Below are positions 1 through 7,299 of a stretch of DNA of 10,872 nt, piece by piece. The notes beneath the pieces are model-generated. The model was not told the DNA's origin and did no database searches. It saw nothing but the letters and a program-made list of their open reading frames with translations. The first letter of the stretch is position 1. Each line of letters opens with the position of its first letter. Origin of the DNA: an uncultured Lachnospiraceae bacterium (GTDB lineage: Bacteria > Bacillota > Clostridia > Lachnospirales > Lachnospiraceae); the NCBI GenBank assembly GCA_934376945.1, contig CAKRPI010000077.1, forward strand, positions 1 through 10,872, written 5' to 3'. The position numbers and the translations under genes were made by a program.

Positions 1-1
1 C

Positions 2-76
2 AGATATAATGTGGAAGGGGCTGCAGTCGGCAGTGCCCGCTATTTTTCAGAGCAGTTTATTTTACGGCTGTCGTGA
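2..76 (+). CDS. possible C-terminal end of an upstream gene (partial)
   Basis: An open frame enters from the left edge and ends at TGA 74-76, giving 24 residues that end in ARYFSEQFILRLS. Its composition (EGAAVGSARYF) looks like a real protein end, and a terminator follows about 70 nt later. I do not recognise the family. A competing frame (from position 3, stop TAG 114-116) is also open and would end closer to the terminator, but its residue make-up looks less natural. Sequence to the left of the window would settle the frame. Confidence 0.35.
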   Translation, partial: RYNVEGAAVGSARYFSEQFILRLS

Positions 77-143
77 AAGCAGAGCATCATTTTATCACAG
101 GACTTTTGATGTGTAGCTAACTGCATGAACAGCAAAAGGAAGT

Positions 144-184
144 GGTCGTTCACGGGACAAAAGGGTGAACGGCCTTTCTTTATT
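144..184 (+). terminator. intrinsic terminator of the upstream gene
   Basis: A 10-bp stem, GGTCGTTCAC (144-153) with GTGAACGGCC (165-174), has one U-G wobble and an 11-nt loop. It is followed by a T-rich tract (TTTCTTTATT, 175-184). It should end transcription from the gene entering on the left and separate it from ftsH. Confidence 0.8.
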
Positions 185-262
185 CTCGTGATCAATGAAC
201 AGACAGCTATCAAATCCAATCATATCTTCACAGAAATTTTAGAAACATTTCTATTTCCGGTA

Positions 263-291
263 TTGATTTATAGAATCTGTATATTTATAAT
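263..291 (+). promoter_or_regulatory. sigma-A-type promoter upstream of ftsH
   Basis: A -35 TTGATT (263-268), a 17-bp spacer and a perfect -10 TATAAT (286-291) predict a start near 298 and a leader of about 120 nt before ftsH. The leader contains a small hairpin, AAGGAA (320-325) / TTCCTT (330-335). I see no CIRCE-like or CtsR-like repeat, so heat-shock control is not evident. A second TATAAT at 337-342 has no good -35. Confidence 0.65.
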
Positions 292-419
292 AGTATGGAC
301 TGCAATCTGACAGAAAAAGAAGGAAGTGTTTCCTTATATAATGTAAAGAGACGCTGCTTGCGTGGAAGAGTTTCAAAAGGCCAGGCCTGCAGAGTGCAGA
401 GCAAATGAGGAGGGTGAGC

Positions 420-2615
420 ATGGATAATAATCAGCAAAAAGATAACCGTCCCGGTGGCGGGAGAGGACCAGGTGGAAACAAAGTGCCATTTATGGCAGTT
501 CTGGCAATTGCGCTGGTCGTAATTCTTGGAATTACGATGTTTTCCGGTATGTTCCGCAATTCATCTTCGACGGAAATTTCATATGATAAGTTTCTGGAAT
601 GGCTGGATGCGGGATATATTAAAAGTGTAACGATTGGAAACTCCAAGATTGAGATCGAATTGAAAGGAGATGAACTCCGGACGCTGTCAGGACAGGGCTC
701 TATGACGTATTATACGGGAAATCCAGGGGATTTATTCCTGGTAGAGCGCCTGAATAAAGCAGGAGTAACGTTCAAGGAAAAAATTGATACAGGCACAACA
801 AGCCTGATTCTTGATCTTGTCATTTACTTTGTAGTACCGCTTGTCGGAATCTGGATTCTGATGGGCTTTGTGATGAAGCGCATGGGCGGCGGAAGCGGCG
901 GCGGAATTATGGGTGTCGGAAAAAGTCGGGCAAAGGTCTATATTCAGAAGGAAACCGGGATTACATTTAAGGATGTAGCCGGTCAGGATGAGGCGAAGGA
1001 ATCCTTGCAGGAGGTTGTTGATTTTCTGGAGAATCCGGGAAAATATACAACGATTGGTGCCAAGCTGCCAAAGGGTGCATTGCTGGTAGGCCCTCCAGGT
1101 ACCGGAAAGACATTACTTGCAAAGGCAGTTGCCGGTGAAGCGAAATGTCCGTTCTTTTCCATTTCCGGTTCGGATTTCGTAGAAATGTTTGTTGGTGTCG
1201 GTGCATCACGTGTTCGTGATCTGTTTGAGGAAGCAAAGAAAAATGCACCATGTATTATTTTTATCGATGAGATCGATGCAATTGGAAAGAGCCGCGACAG
1301 TCGGTACGGCGGAGGCAATGATGAACGTGAGCAGACCTTGAATCAGCTGCTTGCGGAGATGGACGGATTTGATACGTCAGGCGGACTTCTTGTACTGGCA
1401 GCGACAAACCGGCCGGAGGTGCTCGATCAGGCGCTGCTTCGTCCGGGACGTTTTGACCGCCGGGTGATCGTGGACAAGCCGGATCTCAAGGGACGTATAG
1501 ATGTCCTTAAAGTTCATTCGAAAAATGTCAATATGGATGAAACGGTTGATCTCGATGCAATCGCACTGGCAACGTCAGGAGCAGTCGGATCGGATCTCGC
1601 CAATATGATTAACGAGGCAGCAATTCTTGCAGTAAAGAACGGAAGAAAAGCAGTGTCTCAGTCAGATCTGTTTGAGGCAGTGGAGATCGTACTGGTTGGT
1701 AAGGAAAAGAAGGATCGCATTTTAAGTAAGGAAGAGCGGAAGATTGTTTCTTACCATGAGGTTGGTCATGCACTGGTGAGTGCATTGCAGAAGGATTCGG
1801 AACCGGTGCAGAAAATTACGATTGTGCCGCGTACGATGGGAGCGCTTGGATACGTTATGAATGTTCCGGAAGAGGAAAAATTCCTTAATACGGAAAAGGA
1901 GCTCCGGGCGATGCTGGTAGAATTTCTTGGCGGCCGTGCAGCAGAGGAAATCGTTTTTGATACGGTGACAACCGGCGCATCGAATGATATCGAAAAGGCT
2001 ACGAATATTGCGCGTGCGATGGTGACGCAGTATGGTATGTCAAAGAAATTCGGATTGATCGGCCTTGAGTCACAGGCAAGTCAGTATCTGGATAATGGAT
2101 CAGTTATGAATTGTTCTGATGTGACGGAAGCTGAGGTGGATCAGGAAATTATGAAGATCCTGAAGGCTTCCTACGAAGAAGCAAAACGTCTTCTGACGGA
2201 ACATCGCCAGACACTTGATAAGATTGCAGCCTTCCTGATTGAAAAAGAGACGATTACAGGAAAAGAGTTCATGAAGATCTTTCATGAGGTGGAGGGTGTT
2301 GGCGGGCAGCCAAAGGAAACATCCGGAAGAATCAATGAACGTGTATCGGAAAATGCACAGAGTATGGCATCGGACAATGAAAATGTCGGGATGGCTGCTG
2401 CAGAAGAGGTATCGACGGTGATTTCGCTTGGAGGACCGGTCGTGGAAGCAGAGGCTGTTTCCAAAGGACAGGAGGAAGCTGTGCGGACGGAGAGCCAGAG
2501 TGCGCAGGGCGCATCAGAGCAGGAGACGGCGGATCAGAACACAGCAGATCAGGAAGTACCGGATCAGAATGAGGCAGATCAGGACGTGACAGATTCAGAA
2601 GAAACAAATGTATAA
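420..2615 (+). CDS. ftsH: ATP-dependent zinc metalloprotease FtsH
   Basis: FtsH is a membrane-anchored AAA+ protease that extracts and degrades misfolded membrane proteins and some regulators. I start it at ATG 420 because AGGAGGG (408-414) lies 5 nt upstream; the ATG at 405 has no ribosome site and itself overlaps this one. That gives 731 aa. In order: a Gly-rich N-terminus, TM1 about 22-44, an extracytoplasmic segment, TM2 about 129-152, then the AAA+ domain with Walker A GPPGTGKT (224-231), the pore motif FVGVGAS, Walker B IIFIDEID and the second-region arginines RPGRFDRR. The M41 protease domain has HEVGH (446-450) and a third zinc ligand Asp in ASNDI (D523). The usual form is HEAGH, so Ala to Val is a variant that keeps both His and the Glu. 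After about residue 626 comes a roughly 105-residue Glu/Gln/Asp-rich tail ending in degenerate pentapeptide repeats. The gene is monocistronic, with a promoter before it and a terminator after it. Confidence 0.97.
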   Translation: MDNNQQKDNRPGGGRGPGGNKVPFMAVLAIALVVILGITMFSGMFRNSSSTEISYDKFLEWLDAGYIKSVTIGNSKIEIELKGDELRTLSGQGSMTYYTGNPGDLFLVERLNKAGVTFKEKIDTGTTSLILDLVIYFVVPLVGIWILMGFVMKRMGGGSGGGIMGVGKSRAKVYIQKETGITFKDVAGQDEAKESLQEVVDFLENPGKYTTIGAKLPKGALLVGPPGTGKTLLAKAVAGEAKCPFFSISGSDFVEMFVGVGASRVRDLFEEAKKNAPCIIFIDEIDAIGKSRDSRYGGGNDEREQTLNQLLAEMDGFDTSGGLLVLAATNRPEVLDQALLRPGRFDRRVIVDKPDLKGRIDVLKVHSKNVNMDETVDLDAIALATSGAVGSDLANMINEAAILAVKNGRKAVSQSDLFEAVEIVLVGKEKKDRILSKEERKIVSYHEVGHALVSALQKDSEPVQKITIVPRTMGALGYVMNVPEEEKFLNTEKELRAMLVEFLGGRAAEEIVFDTVTTGASNDIEKATNIARAMVTQYGMSKKFGLIGLESQASQYLDNGSVMNCSDVTEAEVDQEIMKILKASYEEAKRLLTEHRQTLDKIAAFLIEKETITGKEFMKIFHEVEGVGGQPKETSGRINERVSENAQSMASDNENVGMAAAEEVSTVISLGGPVVEAEAVSKGQEEAVRTESQSAQGASEQETADQNTADQEVPDQNEADQDVTDSEETNV
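2529..2603 (+). repeat. 15-bp degenerate tandem repeat in the ftsH tail
   Basis: Five in-frame 15-bp units start at 2529, 2544, 2559, 2574 and 2589. Each encodes a pentapeptide of the form (A/P/T)D(Q/S)xx, beginning ADQNT and ADQEV. The core nucleotides GATCAG recur in four of the five units. The repeats lie in the last third of the acidic, probably disordered C-terminal tail. Confidence 0.85.
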
Positions 2616-2634
2616 GCAGGTCCAAACGCCTTAC

Positions 2635-2670
2635 AAAAAGGGATTGCAGAAGCACTGCATTCCCTTTTTT
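2635..2670 (+). terminator. intrinsic terminator after ftsH
   Basis: AAAAAGGGATTGCAG (2635-2649) pairs with CTGCATTCCCTTTTT (2655-2669) around a 5-nt loop with a single internal mismatch, and the 3' arm ends in a run of six T. It lies 20 nt after the ftsH stop. Confidence 0.88.
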
Positions 2671-2702
2671 AGAATAAAAACCTTAAGCTTTTTGAAATAA
2701 AG

Positions 2703-2731
2703 TTGAACTATCAGGCACTATGTGGTATGGT
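2703..2731 (+). promoter_or_regulatory. promoter of the dlt operon
   Basis: A -35 TTGAAC (2703-2708), 17 bp, and a -10 TATGGT (2726-2731) preceded by the extended -10 TG at 2723-2724. It sits between the ftsH terminator and the dltA start, with a predicted leader of about 30 nt. I see no clear operator beside it. Confidence 0.6.
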
Positions 2732-2769
2732 AGTTAGCGGAAAAACGGGGGAAAGGAACAGGTGAAAAA

Positions 2770-4329
2770 TTGAATATTTTACAGAAAATAGGTGAATATG
2801 CCAAAGAGGTGCCGGATCGTGTTGCGGTTGCATGCGGATCGGAAACACTGACCTACCGGGAACTCTGGGATTATTCGGATACACTTGCAGGGTGGCTGAA
2901 AGAGAATGCAGGGAATGAGAAAGAGCCGATTGCAGTATATGGCCATAAAAATCCGTGGATGCTGGTGTGCTTCCTGGCCTGTGTGAAATCAGGACATGGA
3001 TACTGTCCGATTGATATTTCTGTGCCGGATGCGAGAACAGCGATGATTCTGCAGGCACTTCCGGATGGACCGGTGCTGACGACAGAAGAAATGCAGGTGG
3101 ATGCCGGAACAAAGCGTGTCCTGCTGCAGGACGAGATCCGAAAACTGGCAAAGGCAAAGAAAGCTGAGTTCGAAACAGAAAAAACAGTTCCGGAAGACTG
3201 GGTAAGCGGAAATGATACCTGGTATATTATTTTTACATCCGGCAGCACCGGTACACCGAAGGGAGTGCAGATTTCGGCAAACTGTCTTGAACATTACCTG
3301 GATTGGTCGGTGGGTCTTGGAAATACGCCGAAGGAAAAGGAAGGGGCTGTATTTTTAAATCAGGCACCGTTTTCGTTCGATCTTTCCGTGATGGATCTGT
3401 ATACTTCGCTGGTAAGTGGCGGTACTTTGTTCTGTCTTGAAAAGTCGGTGCAGTCTGATTATAAAAAGCTGATGGAGGCACTGGAAGAATCGCAGACGTG
3501 TGTATGGGTTTCAACGCCATCGTTTGCGGAGGTGTGTCTGTCGGAAAAAGCATTTGGAGAAAAAATGCTGCCGCAGCTGCGGGCATTTCTGTTTTGTGGC
3601 GAGACGCTGGGAAATCGTACGGCTCTTAAGCTGATGGAGCGTTTTCCGAAGGCTGTTGTGATTAATACCTACGGTCCGACAGAGTCTACGGTTGCCGTTA
3701 CGGACGTGACTGTGACAAGAGAACTGGCAGAAACGGTAAATCCACTTCCGGTCGGTGTGGCTAAACCGGGAACGGTGATCGAAATCCGGGATGAAAACGG
3801 AACAAGACTGGAGGATGGAGAAAAGGGCGAGATTATTATTCTGGGAGATACGGTAAGTACCGGTTACTTCTGTCAGGAAGAGCTGACAAGAAAAGCCTTT
3901 TTCACGGAAAACGGAATTAGAGGCTATCATACCGGAGATAAGGGATATCTGCAGGACGGAATGCTGTTTTACTGCGGACGTATTGACCTGCAGATCAAGC
4001 TTCATGGTTACCGTATTGAGCTGGAAGACATTGAAAACAATATCCGGCGTCTGAGTGGAATTGAACATGTGGTGGTACTTCCGAATGAACGCGACGGAAA
4101 AGTAAAAAGTCTGACCGCTTATGTGGTGGAGGAAGTACTTCCGGAGAATGAACGTGAGGAGGCTGCGCGGCTGAAACGTGAGCTTCTGGCTTATGTACCG
4201 GAATATATGGTTCCGAAAAAATTTGCGTTCCTGGAACAGATGCCGATGACGAATAATGGAAAGGCGGATCGGAAACGGCTGAAAACGGAACTGGAAGAAA
4301 AAGCGGTCGGAGCAGGAGGCAGAAGATGA
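2770..4329 (+). CDS. dltA: D-alanine--D-alanyl carrier protein ligase DltA
   Basis: DltA is a cytoplasmic adenylation enzyme that makes D-alanyl-AMP from D-alanine and ATP and transfers the D-alanyl group to the phosphopantetheine thiol of DltC. It is 519 aa, close to the family's usual length of about 500. Motifs in order: ATP loop TSGSTGTPKG (156-165), FCGE with C276, the position of the D-Ala-pocket cysteine of Bacillus DltA, NTYGPTE (299-305), YHTGD (386-390), GYRIELEDIE (from G413) and the C-terminal catalytic lysine in NGKADRK (K498). The start is TTG at 2770: the N-terminus NILQKIGEYAKEVPDR matches the family, and the next in-frame ATG would remove about 60 residues. AGGTGA (2760-2765) and AAAGGA (2752-2757) are the possible ribosome sites. 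First gene of the operon; its stop overlaps the dltB start by 4 nt (ATGA). Confidence 0.97.
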   Translation: MNILQKIGEYAKEVPDRVAVACGSETLTYRELWDYSDTLAGWLKENAGNEKEPIAVYGHKNPWMLVCFLACVKSGHGYCPIDISVPDARTAMILQALPDGPVLTTEEMQVDAGTKRVLLQDEIRKLAKAKKAEFETEKTVPEDWVSGNDTWYIIFTSGSTGTPKGVQISANCLEHYLDWSVGLGNTPKEKEGAVFLNQAPFSFDLSVMDLYTSLVSGGTLFCLEKSVQSDYKKLMEALEESQTCVWVSTPSFAEVCLSEKAFGEKMLPQLRAFLFCGETLGNRTALKLMERFPKAVVINTYGPTESTVAVTDVTVTRELAETVNPLPVGVAKPGTVIEIRDENGTRLEDGEKGEIIILGDTVSTGYFCQEELTRKAFFTENGIRGYHTGDKGYLQDGMLFYCGRIDLQIKLHGYRIELEDIENNIRRLSGIEHVVVLPNERDGKVKSLTAYVVEEVLPENEREEAARLKRELLAYVPEYMVPKKFAFLEQMPMTNNGKADRKRLKTELEEKAVGAGGRR

Positions 4330-5477
4330 GTTACTACGAGGGACTTTCGTTTTTTACCTGCCTGATAGTGGTGCTGCTGATTGCAATGGTAATCGGAATA
4401 CTGGAAAGACCACTGAAATGGTACAGCCTTCTGGTATCGCTTCTGTTTGTGGTATTTGTGTTTGCTGGCAATCCGTCTGGAATTTTGTATTTGCTTCTGT
4501 TTTACGGATGGTCATGCCTGCTGATCCTTGGATATTTTAGAATTCGCGCGAAAAACGGGCGAAAGGCCGGGATTTATCATGCGGCGGTATTGCTTTCTCT
4601 TGTTCCGCTCGTACTGTGTAAGGTGACGCCACTGTTTCAACTGAGTATTTTCGGTTTTGTCGGAATTTCCTATCTGACATTCCGGGTCGTACAGATGATT
4701 GTGGAAATCTATGATGGTGTCATCAAAGAGGTATCGTTTGTAGAGATTACGGCGTTTCTGGCATTTTTTCCGAGCTTTAGTTCCGGGCCGATTGACCGAA
4801 GCCGCAGATTTCTTTCTGATTGGAATCGCGTACTGCCAAGATCAGAGTATATGGAGCTGTGCGGGAAGGGAATCTGGAAGCTGCTGCTTGGCGCAGTCTA
4901 CAAAATGGTGATTGCAGCCGGTGCTTATAAGATTATGGGTTATCTGGAAACCGGAACCGTCTGGTATCACTGGATTGGATACGCTTATGCGTATGGAATG
5001 TACCTGTTTTTTGATTTTGCAGGTTATTCACTGATGGCGGTCGGAAGCTCCTACGTGCTCGGAATTGAGACACCGGACAATTTTAATAAGCCGTTTATCA
5101 GTCGTGATATTCGTGAATTCTGGGATCGCTGGCACATTACACTGTCGCACTGGTTCCGTGATTTTATTTTTACACGTTTTGTCATGTACAGTTCAAAAAA
5201 GAAATGGTTCTCAAGCCGCCTGCAAAGGGCATGTGCGGGATTTTTTGTGGATATGGGAATTATGGGGCTGTGGCATGGAATCACACCGTCGTATATTCTG
5301 TATGGCTTGTATCACGGCGCGTTGCTGGCAGCAACAGAAACGTATCAGAAAAAATCATCTTTTTACAAGAAGAATAGAAATAAAACGTGGTATCAGATTC
5401 TGTCCTGGGCAATTACAATGCAGCTTGTTATGTTTGGGTTCTTCCTGTTTTCAGGGAAGCTGATGGCATTGATCTGA
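4326..5477 (+). CDS. dltB: D-alanyl transfer protein DltB (MBOAT family)
   Basis: DltB is a polytopic membrane O-acyltransferase that accepts D-alanine from DltC and moves it to the outer face for teichoic acid esterification. It is 383 aa and highly hydrophobic. MBOAT signatures are visible: FFPSFSSGPIDRSRRF (from F147), FWDRWHITLSHWFRDF with H270, and MGLWHGITPSYILYGLYHG with the invariant His H317. The 47-residue spacing of these two histidines equals that of H289/H336 in Streptococcus thermophilus DltB. The ATG at 4326 overlaps the dltA stop, indicating translational coupling. The stop codon lies in a small hairpin, and a 118-nt gene-free, A-rich spacer follows, unusual in an otherwise tightly packed operon. 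Confidence 0.97.
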   Translation: MSYYEGLSFFTCLIVVLLIAMVIGILERPLKWYSLLVSLLFVVFVFAGNPSGILYLLLFYGWSCLLILGYFRIRAKNGRKAGIYHAAVLLSLVPLVLCKVTPLFQLSIFGFVGISYLTFRVVQMIVEIYDGVIKEVSFVEITAFLAFFPSFSSGPIDRSRRFLSDWNRVLPRSEYMELCGKGIWKLLLGAVYKMVIAAGAYKIMGYLETGTVWYHWIGYAYAYGMYLFFDFAGYSLMAVGSSYVLGIETPDNFNKPFISRDIREFWDRWHITLSHWFRDFIFTRFVMYSSKKKWFSSRLQRACAGFFVDMGIMGLWHGITPSYILYGLYHGALLAATETYQKKSSFYKKNRNKTWYQILSWAITMQLVMFGFFLFSGKLMALI

Positions 5478-5491
5478 CATCTGCGGATCAA
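5469..5491 (+). other. hairpin across the dltB stop codon
   Basis: TTGATC (5469-5474) and GATCAA (5486-5491) form an inverted repeat that extends inward by a T-G wobble and a G-C pair, leaving a 7-nt loop. The dltB TGA (5475-5477) is in it. No T-tract follows, so it is not a typical terminator; it could protect the 3' end of a processed dltAB message. That role is inference. Confidence 0.45.
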
Positions 5492-5590
5492 TAATAGAAA
5501 AGAATCGATAATAGAAAGAAACAATAAGAACACAATCAAAAATAATCAAAAACAATTAAAATAATCAAAAACAATTAAAACAATCAGAAA
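5491..5590 (+). repeat. A-rich short tandem repeats between dltB and dltC
   Basis: The spacer is almost free of C and G and built from degenerate units of 9-10 nt of the type (C/T)AAT(C/T)AAAAA. Its core is a perfect 19-bp tandem duplication, ATAATCAAAAACAATTAAA at 5542-5560 and 5561-5579, with partial copies on either side. Further left, ATAATAGAAA occurs twice. It carries no convincing promoter or ORF and would be a largely unstructured RNA segment ahead of the dltC ribosome site. Confidence 0.8.
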
Positions 5591-5616
5591 GAAGATTGCG
5601 AAAGGAGTACATGATT

Positions 5617-5847
5617 ATGGAAAATGAAGTACTGGATTTACTGGCGGAGATTTGTGAGGATGATGTAGTAAAGGATGATCTGCAGACGGAGTTGTTTGAA
5701 TCAGGCCTGATGGATTCTCTTGGATTTGCAGAGTTTCTGGTAGAGCTGGAAGACCAGTGCGGTGTTGTGATCTCTCCGTCGGAAGTGGAAAGAGAAGATA
5801 TTAATACACCGGAAAAGATCCTGGCGCTGGTAGAAGCAAGGAGATAA
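5617..5847 (+). CDS. dltC: D-alanyl carrier protein DltC
   Basis: DltC is the small acyl-carrier protein that holds D-alanine as a thioester on 4'-phosphopantetheine and delivers it from DltA to DltB. I start it at ATG 5617, because AAAGGAG (5601-5607) is 9 nt upstream; ATG 5611 (3 nt away) and TTG 5596 lie too close to or upstream of that site. This gives 76 aa, near the usual 78. The attachment serine is S34 in LMDSLGF, followed by the typical helix AEFLVELEDQCGVVISPSEVEREDINTPEKI. It is acidic, as expected for a carrier protein. A strong ribosome site of its own, after the A-rich spacer, suggests independent high translation; dltD follows 4 nt after the stop. Confidence 0.95.
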   Translation: MENEVLDLLAEICEDDVVKDDLQTELFESGLMDSLGFAEFLVELEDQCGVVISPSEVEREDINTPEKILALVEARR

Positions 5848-5851
5848 GACT

Positions 5852-7030
5852 GTGAAACGAATGAGAGCTTTTTTTCTGGCGCTTCTGCTGTTTGTGATAA
5901 CTGTCGTGGGCTGTCATTTTTATATTTCACGGCAGGTAGAGCTGGACAGTGCGGCGCTTGGAACTTTGCCAAGTGAGGAAAAAGGAAAACTTCGTACGGC
6001 ACTTGTTAATAATATCGATGAAAATGGATATCCGATATTTGGATCATCCGAGTTTATGCATGGGTCTGATACATCGTATCATCCGGCTCAGGTTTTTTCG
6101 GACAGTGATTTTCATCCTATGCTGATCGGAGCCGGTTATTATCAAAGCCTCAGCCATGCGATAACACTGGCATCTATCGCAGAGGGAATGACAGTAAAGA
6201 AAGCGGCACTGATTGTTTCGCCGCAGTGGTTCCGTAAGACGGGCGTTGTTGATCAGGCGTATGCATCCCGTTTTTCAGAAACGCATTATGCAGCGGCGAT
6301 GGCAAACGAAAACCTGAGTGATGAGGTGAAGCAATATATTTCAGATCGTACACAAACGCTTCTTAATGTGGATGAAAAGACGCAGAAACGGGTAACGATG
6401 TATGACGCTGTCCTGTGGAAAAAAGATGCAGATCTGATGGAAACGCTTCGCGAGGAGACATGGTCGGCATTTCTGAATGAAAAAGAATTGTTTGAGACAA
6501 TGCTGCTTGGCAGATCGAAAAAGCTGCAGGAGGCAGAACAAAAAGAGACAGATGCTTTGGAACAGGGTGAAGAACCGGATTGGACTGCGCTGCTGCAGGA
6601 AGCGGAAATGGCTGGTGAAAGCGAGAATCAGAATCAGTTTTATATCGATGAAGATGCGTATAAACGGCTGGAACCACATCTTGCAAAGAAAAAAGGAATG
6701 AACAGCGATGCTCAAAAAGGGTATCAGAGCGGGCCGGAGTTCGATGACCTTCGATGCTTTTTGCAGACGTGTAAGGATCTGGGGATAGAGCCGATGCTGG
6801 TGATCGTTCCGGTAAATGGTTATTATTACGATTATACCGGTTTCCCTAAGGAGGCACGGGAAAAGTATTATGAGAAGATCCGTGGAATTGCAGAAGAATA
6901 CGGTGCAAAAACAGCCGACTTCTCCGATCAGGAGTATACAAAGTACTTCTTTGAAGACCGCGTGCATCTTGGCAAGAAAGGATGGGTAATGGTAGATGAA
7001 AGTCTTTATGAATTTTATAAAGAAGCTTGA
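5852..7030 (+). CDS. dltD: D-alanyl-lipoteichoic acid transfer protein DltD
   Basis: DltD is a membrane-anchored extracytoplasmic enzyme of the SGNH/GDSL fold needed to place D-alanine on teichoic acid. It is 392 aa, the usual length. The N-terminus has one hydrophobic anchor (about residues 5-20), with the rest outside. The catalytic serine motif is FGSSEF (probably S66, by alignment with GDSL), and the Asp-His pair is in FEDRVHLG (D369 and H372), three residues apart as in other SGNH enzymes. The start is GTG 5852, 8 nt after AAGGAG (5838-5843); the ATG at 5861 is too far from that site. A charged, Glu/Lys-rich stretch at about 205-285 separates the two catalytic halves. Its 3' end overlaps the following small gene. 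Confidence 0.96.
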   Translation: MKRMRAFFLALLLFVITVVGCHFYISRQVELDSAALGTLPSEEKGKLRTALVNNIDENGYPIFGSSEFMHGSDTSYHPAQVFSDSDFHPMLIGAGYYQSLSHAITLASIAEGMTVKKAALIVSPQWFRKTGVVDQAYASRFSETHYAAAMANENLSDEVKQYISDRTQTLLNVDEKTQKRVTMYDAVLWKKDADLMETLREETWSAFLNEKELFETMLLGRSKKLQEAEQKETDALEQGEEPDWTALLQEAEMAGESENQNQFYIDEDAYKRLEPHLAKKKGMNSDAQKGYQSGPEFDDLRCFLQTCKDLGIEPMLVIVPVNGYYYDYTGFPKEAREKYYEKIRGIAEEYGAKTADFSDQEYTKYFFEDRVHLGKKGWVMVDESLYEFYKEA

Positions 7031-7157
7031 CAGTCATCCGAAGCTTCAGTTTGCATTGCAGACACTGGGCTTTTATGTATTGATGATGATCCTGTTTCTT
7101 TACTTTATGACAGCCAATCTCTCAACTGCACCCAAATTTGTATATTCACAGTTTTGA
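6996..7157 (+). CDS. dltX: DltX-like small membrane protein at the end of the dlt operon
   Basis: This 53-residue frame is shorter than common ORF cut-offs. It runs from ATG 6996, directly after an in-frame TAG (6993-6995), to TGA 7155-7157, overlapping dltD by 35 nt. It has a short basic N-terminus, SHPKLQFALQTLGFY, one membrane segment (about 20-39, rich in L, M, F and Y) and the C-terminal FVYSQF with Y50. This is the layout of DltX: about 50 residues, one helix, and a terminal F-x-Y-x-x-F motif whose tyrosine is reported to carry D-alanine between DltB and DltD. The ribosome site is weak (AAAGGA 6977-6982, 13 nt away), so coupling to dltD is likely. ATG 7008 is an alternative start (49 aa). 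In Bacillus and Streptococcus dltX precedes dltA; here it is last. Confidence 0.78.
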   Translation: MKVFMNFIKKLDSHPKLQFALQTLGFYVLMMILFLYFMTANLSTAPKFVYSQF

Positions 7158-7202
7158 ACGAGGATTGCACGGCAATGCGTGTAATAAAAGCGAACAGTGA
7201 GA

Positions 7203-7246
7203 AACAAAACGGCCACCGCTCAGGCATGATCGGTGGCCGTTTTGTT
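7203..7246. terminator. bidirectional terminator between the dlt operon and the convergent gene
   Basis: A perfect 16-bp stem: AACAAAACGGCCACCG (7203-7218) and CGGTGGCCGTTTTGTT (7231-7246) around a 12-nt loop. The A-run on the left arm and T-run on the right arm give a U-tract on either strand, so it can end both the dlt operon and the minus-strand methyltransferase gene. Confidence 0.9.
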
Positions 7247-7299
7247 GTCGGGGCAAAGCCCTGTTTTCTATTTGGATATTTTAGCGGATATTTTATTTT

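Noticed and set aside
125..310. 61-codon plus-strand frame with a start codon
   Set aside because: It runs through the terminator hairpin at 144-184 and the ftsH promoter at 263-291, lacks a ribosome site, and its product resembles no protein I know.
337..342. Second TATAAT upstream of ftsH
   Set aside because: No -35 at 16-18 bp; CTGACA at 307-312 is 24 bp away. The promoter at 263-291 is far better.
983..1318. Long minus-strand frames opposite ftsH, dltA and the GH36 gene (for example this one)
   Set aside because: They are antisense shadows of well-supported genes and their products are low-complexity and unrecognisable.
5065..5463. 132-codon plus-strand frame within dltB
   Set aside because: It lies wholly inside dltB, which carries all the MBOAT motifs; no independent ribosome site or recognisable protein.
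5491..5590. CRISPR array or plasmid iteron interpretation of the A-rich repeats
   Set aside because: The units are only 9-10 nt (19 bp at most), without unique spacers, and lie inside an operon with no cas or rep gene nearby.
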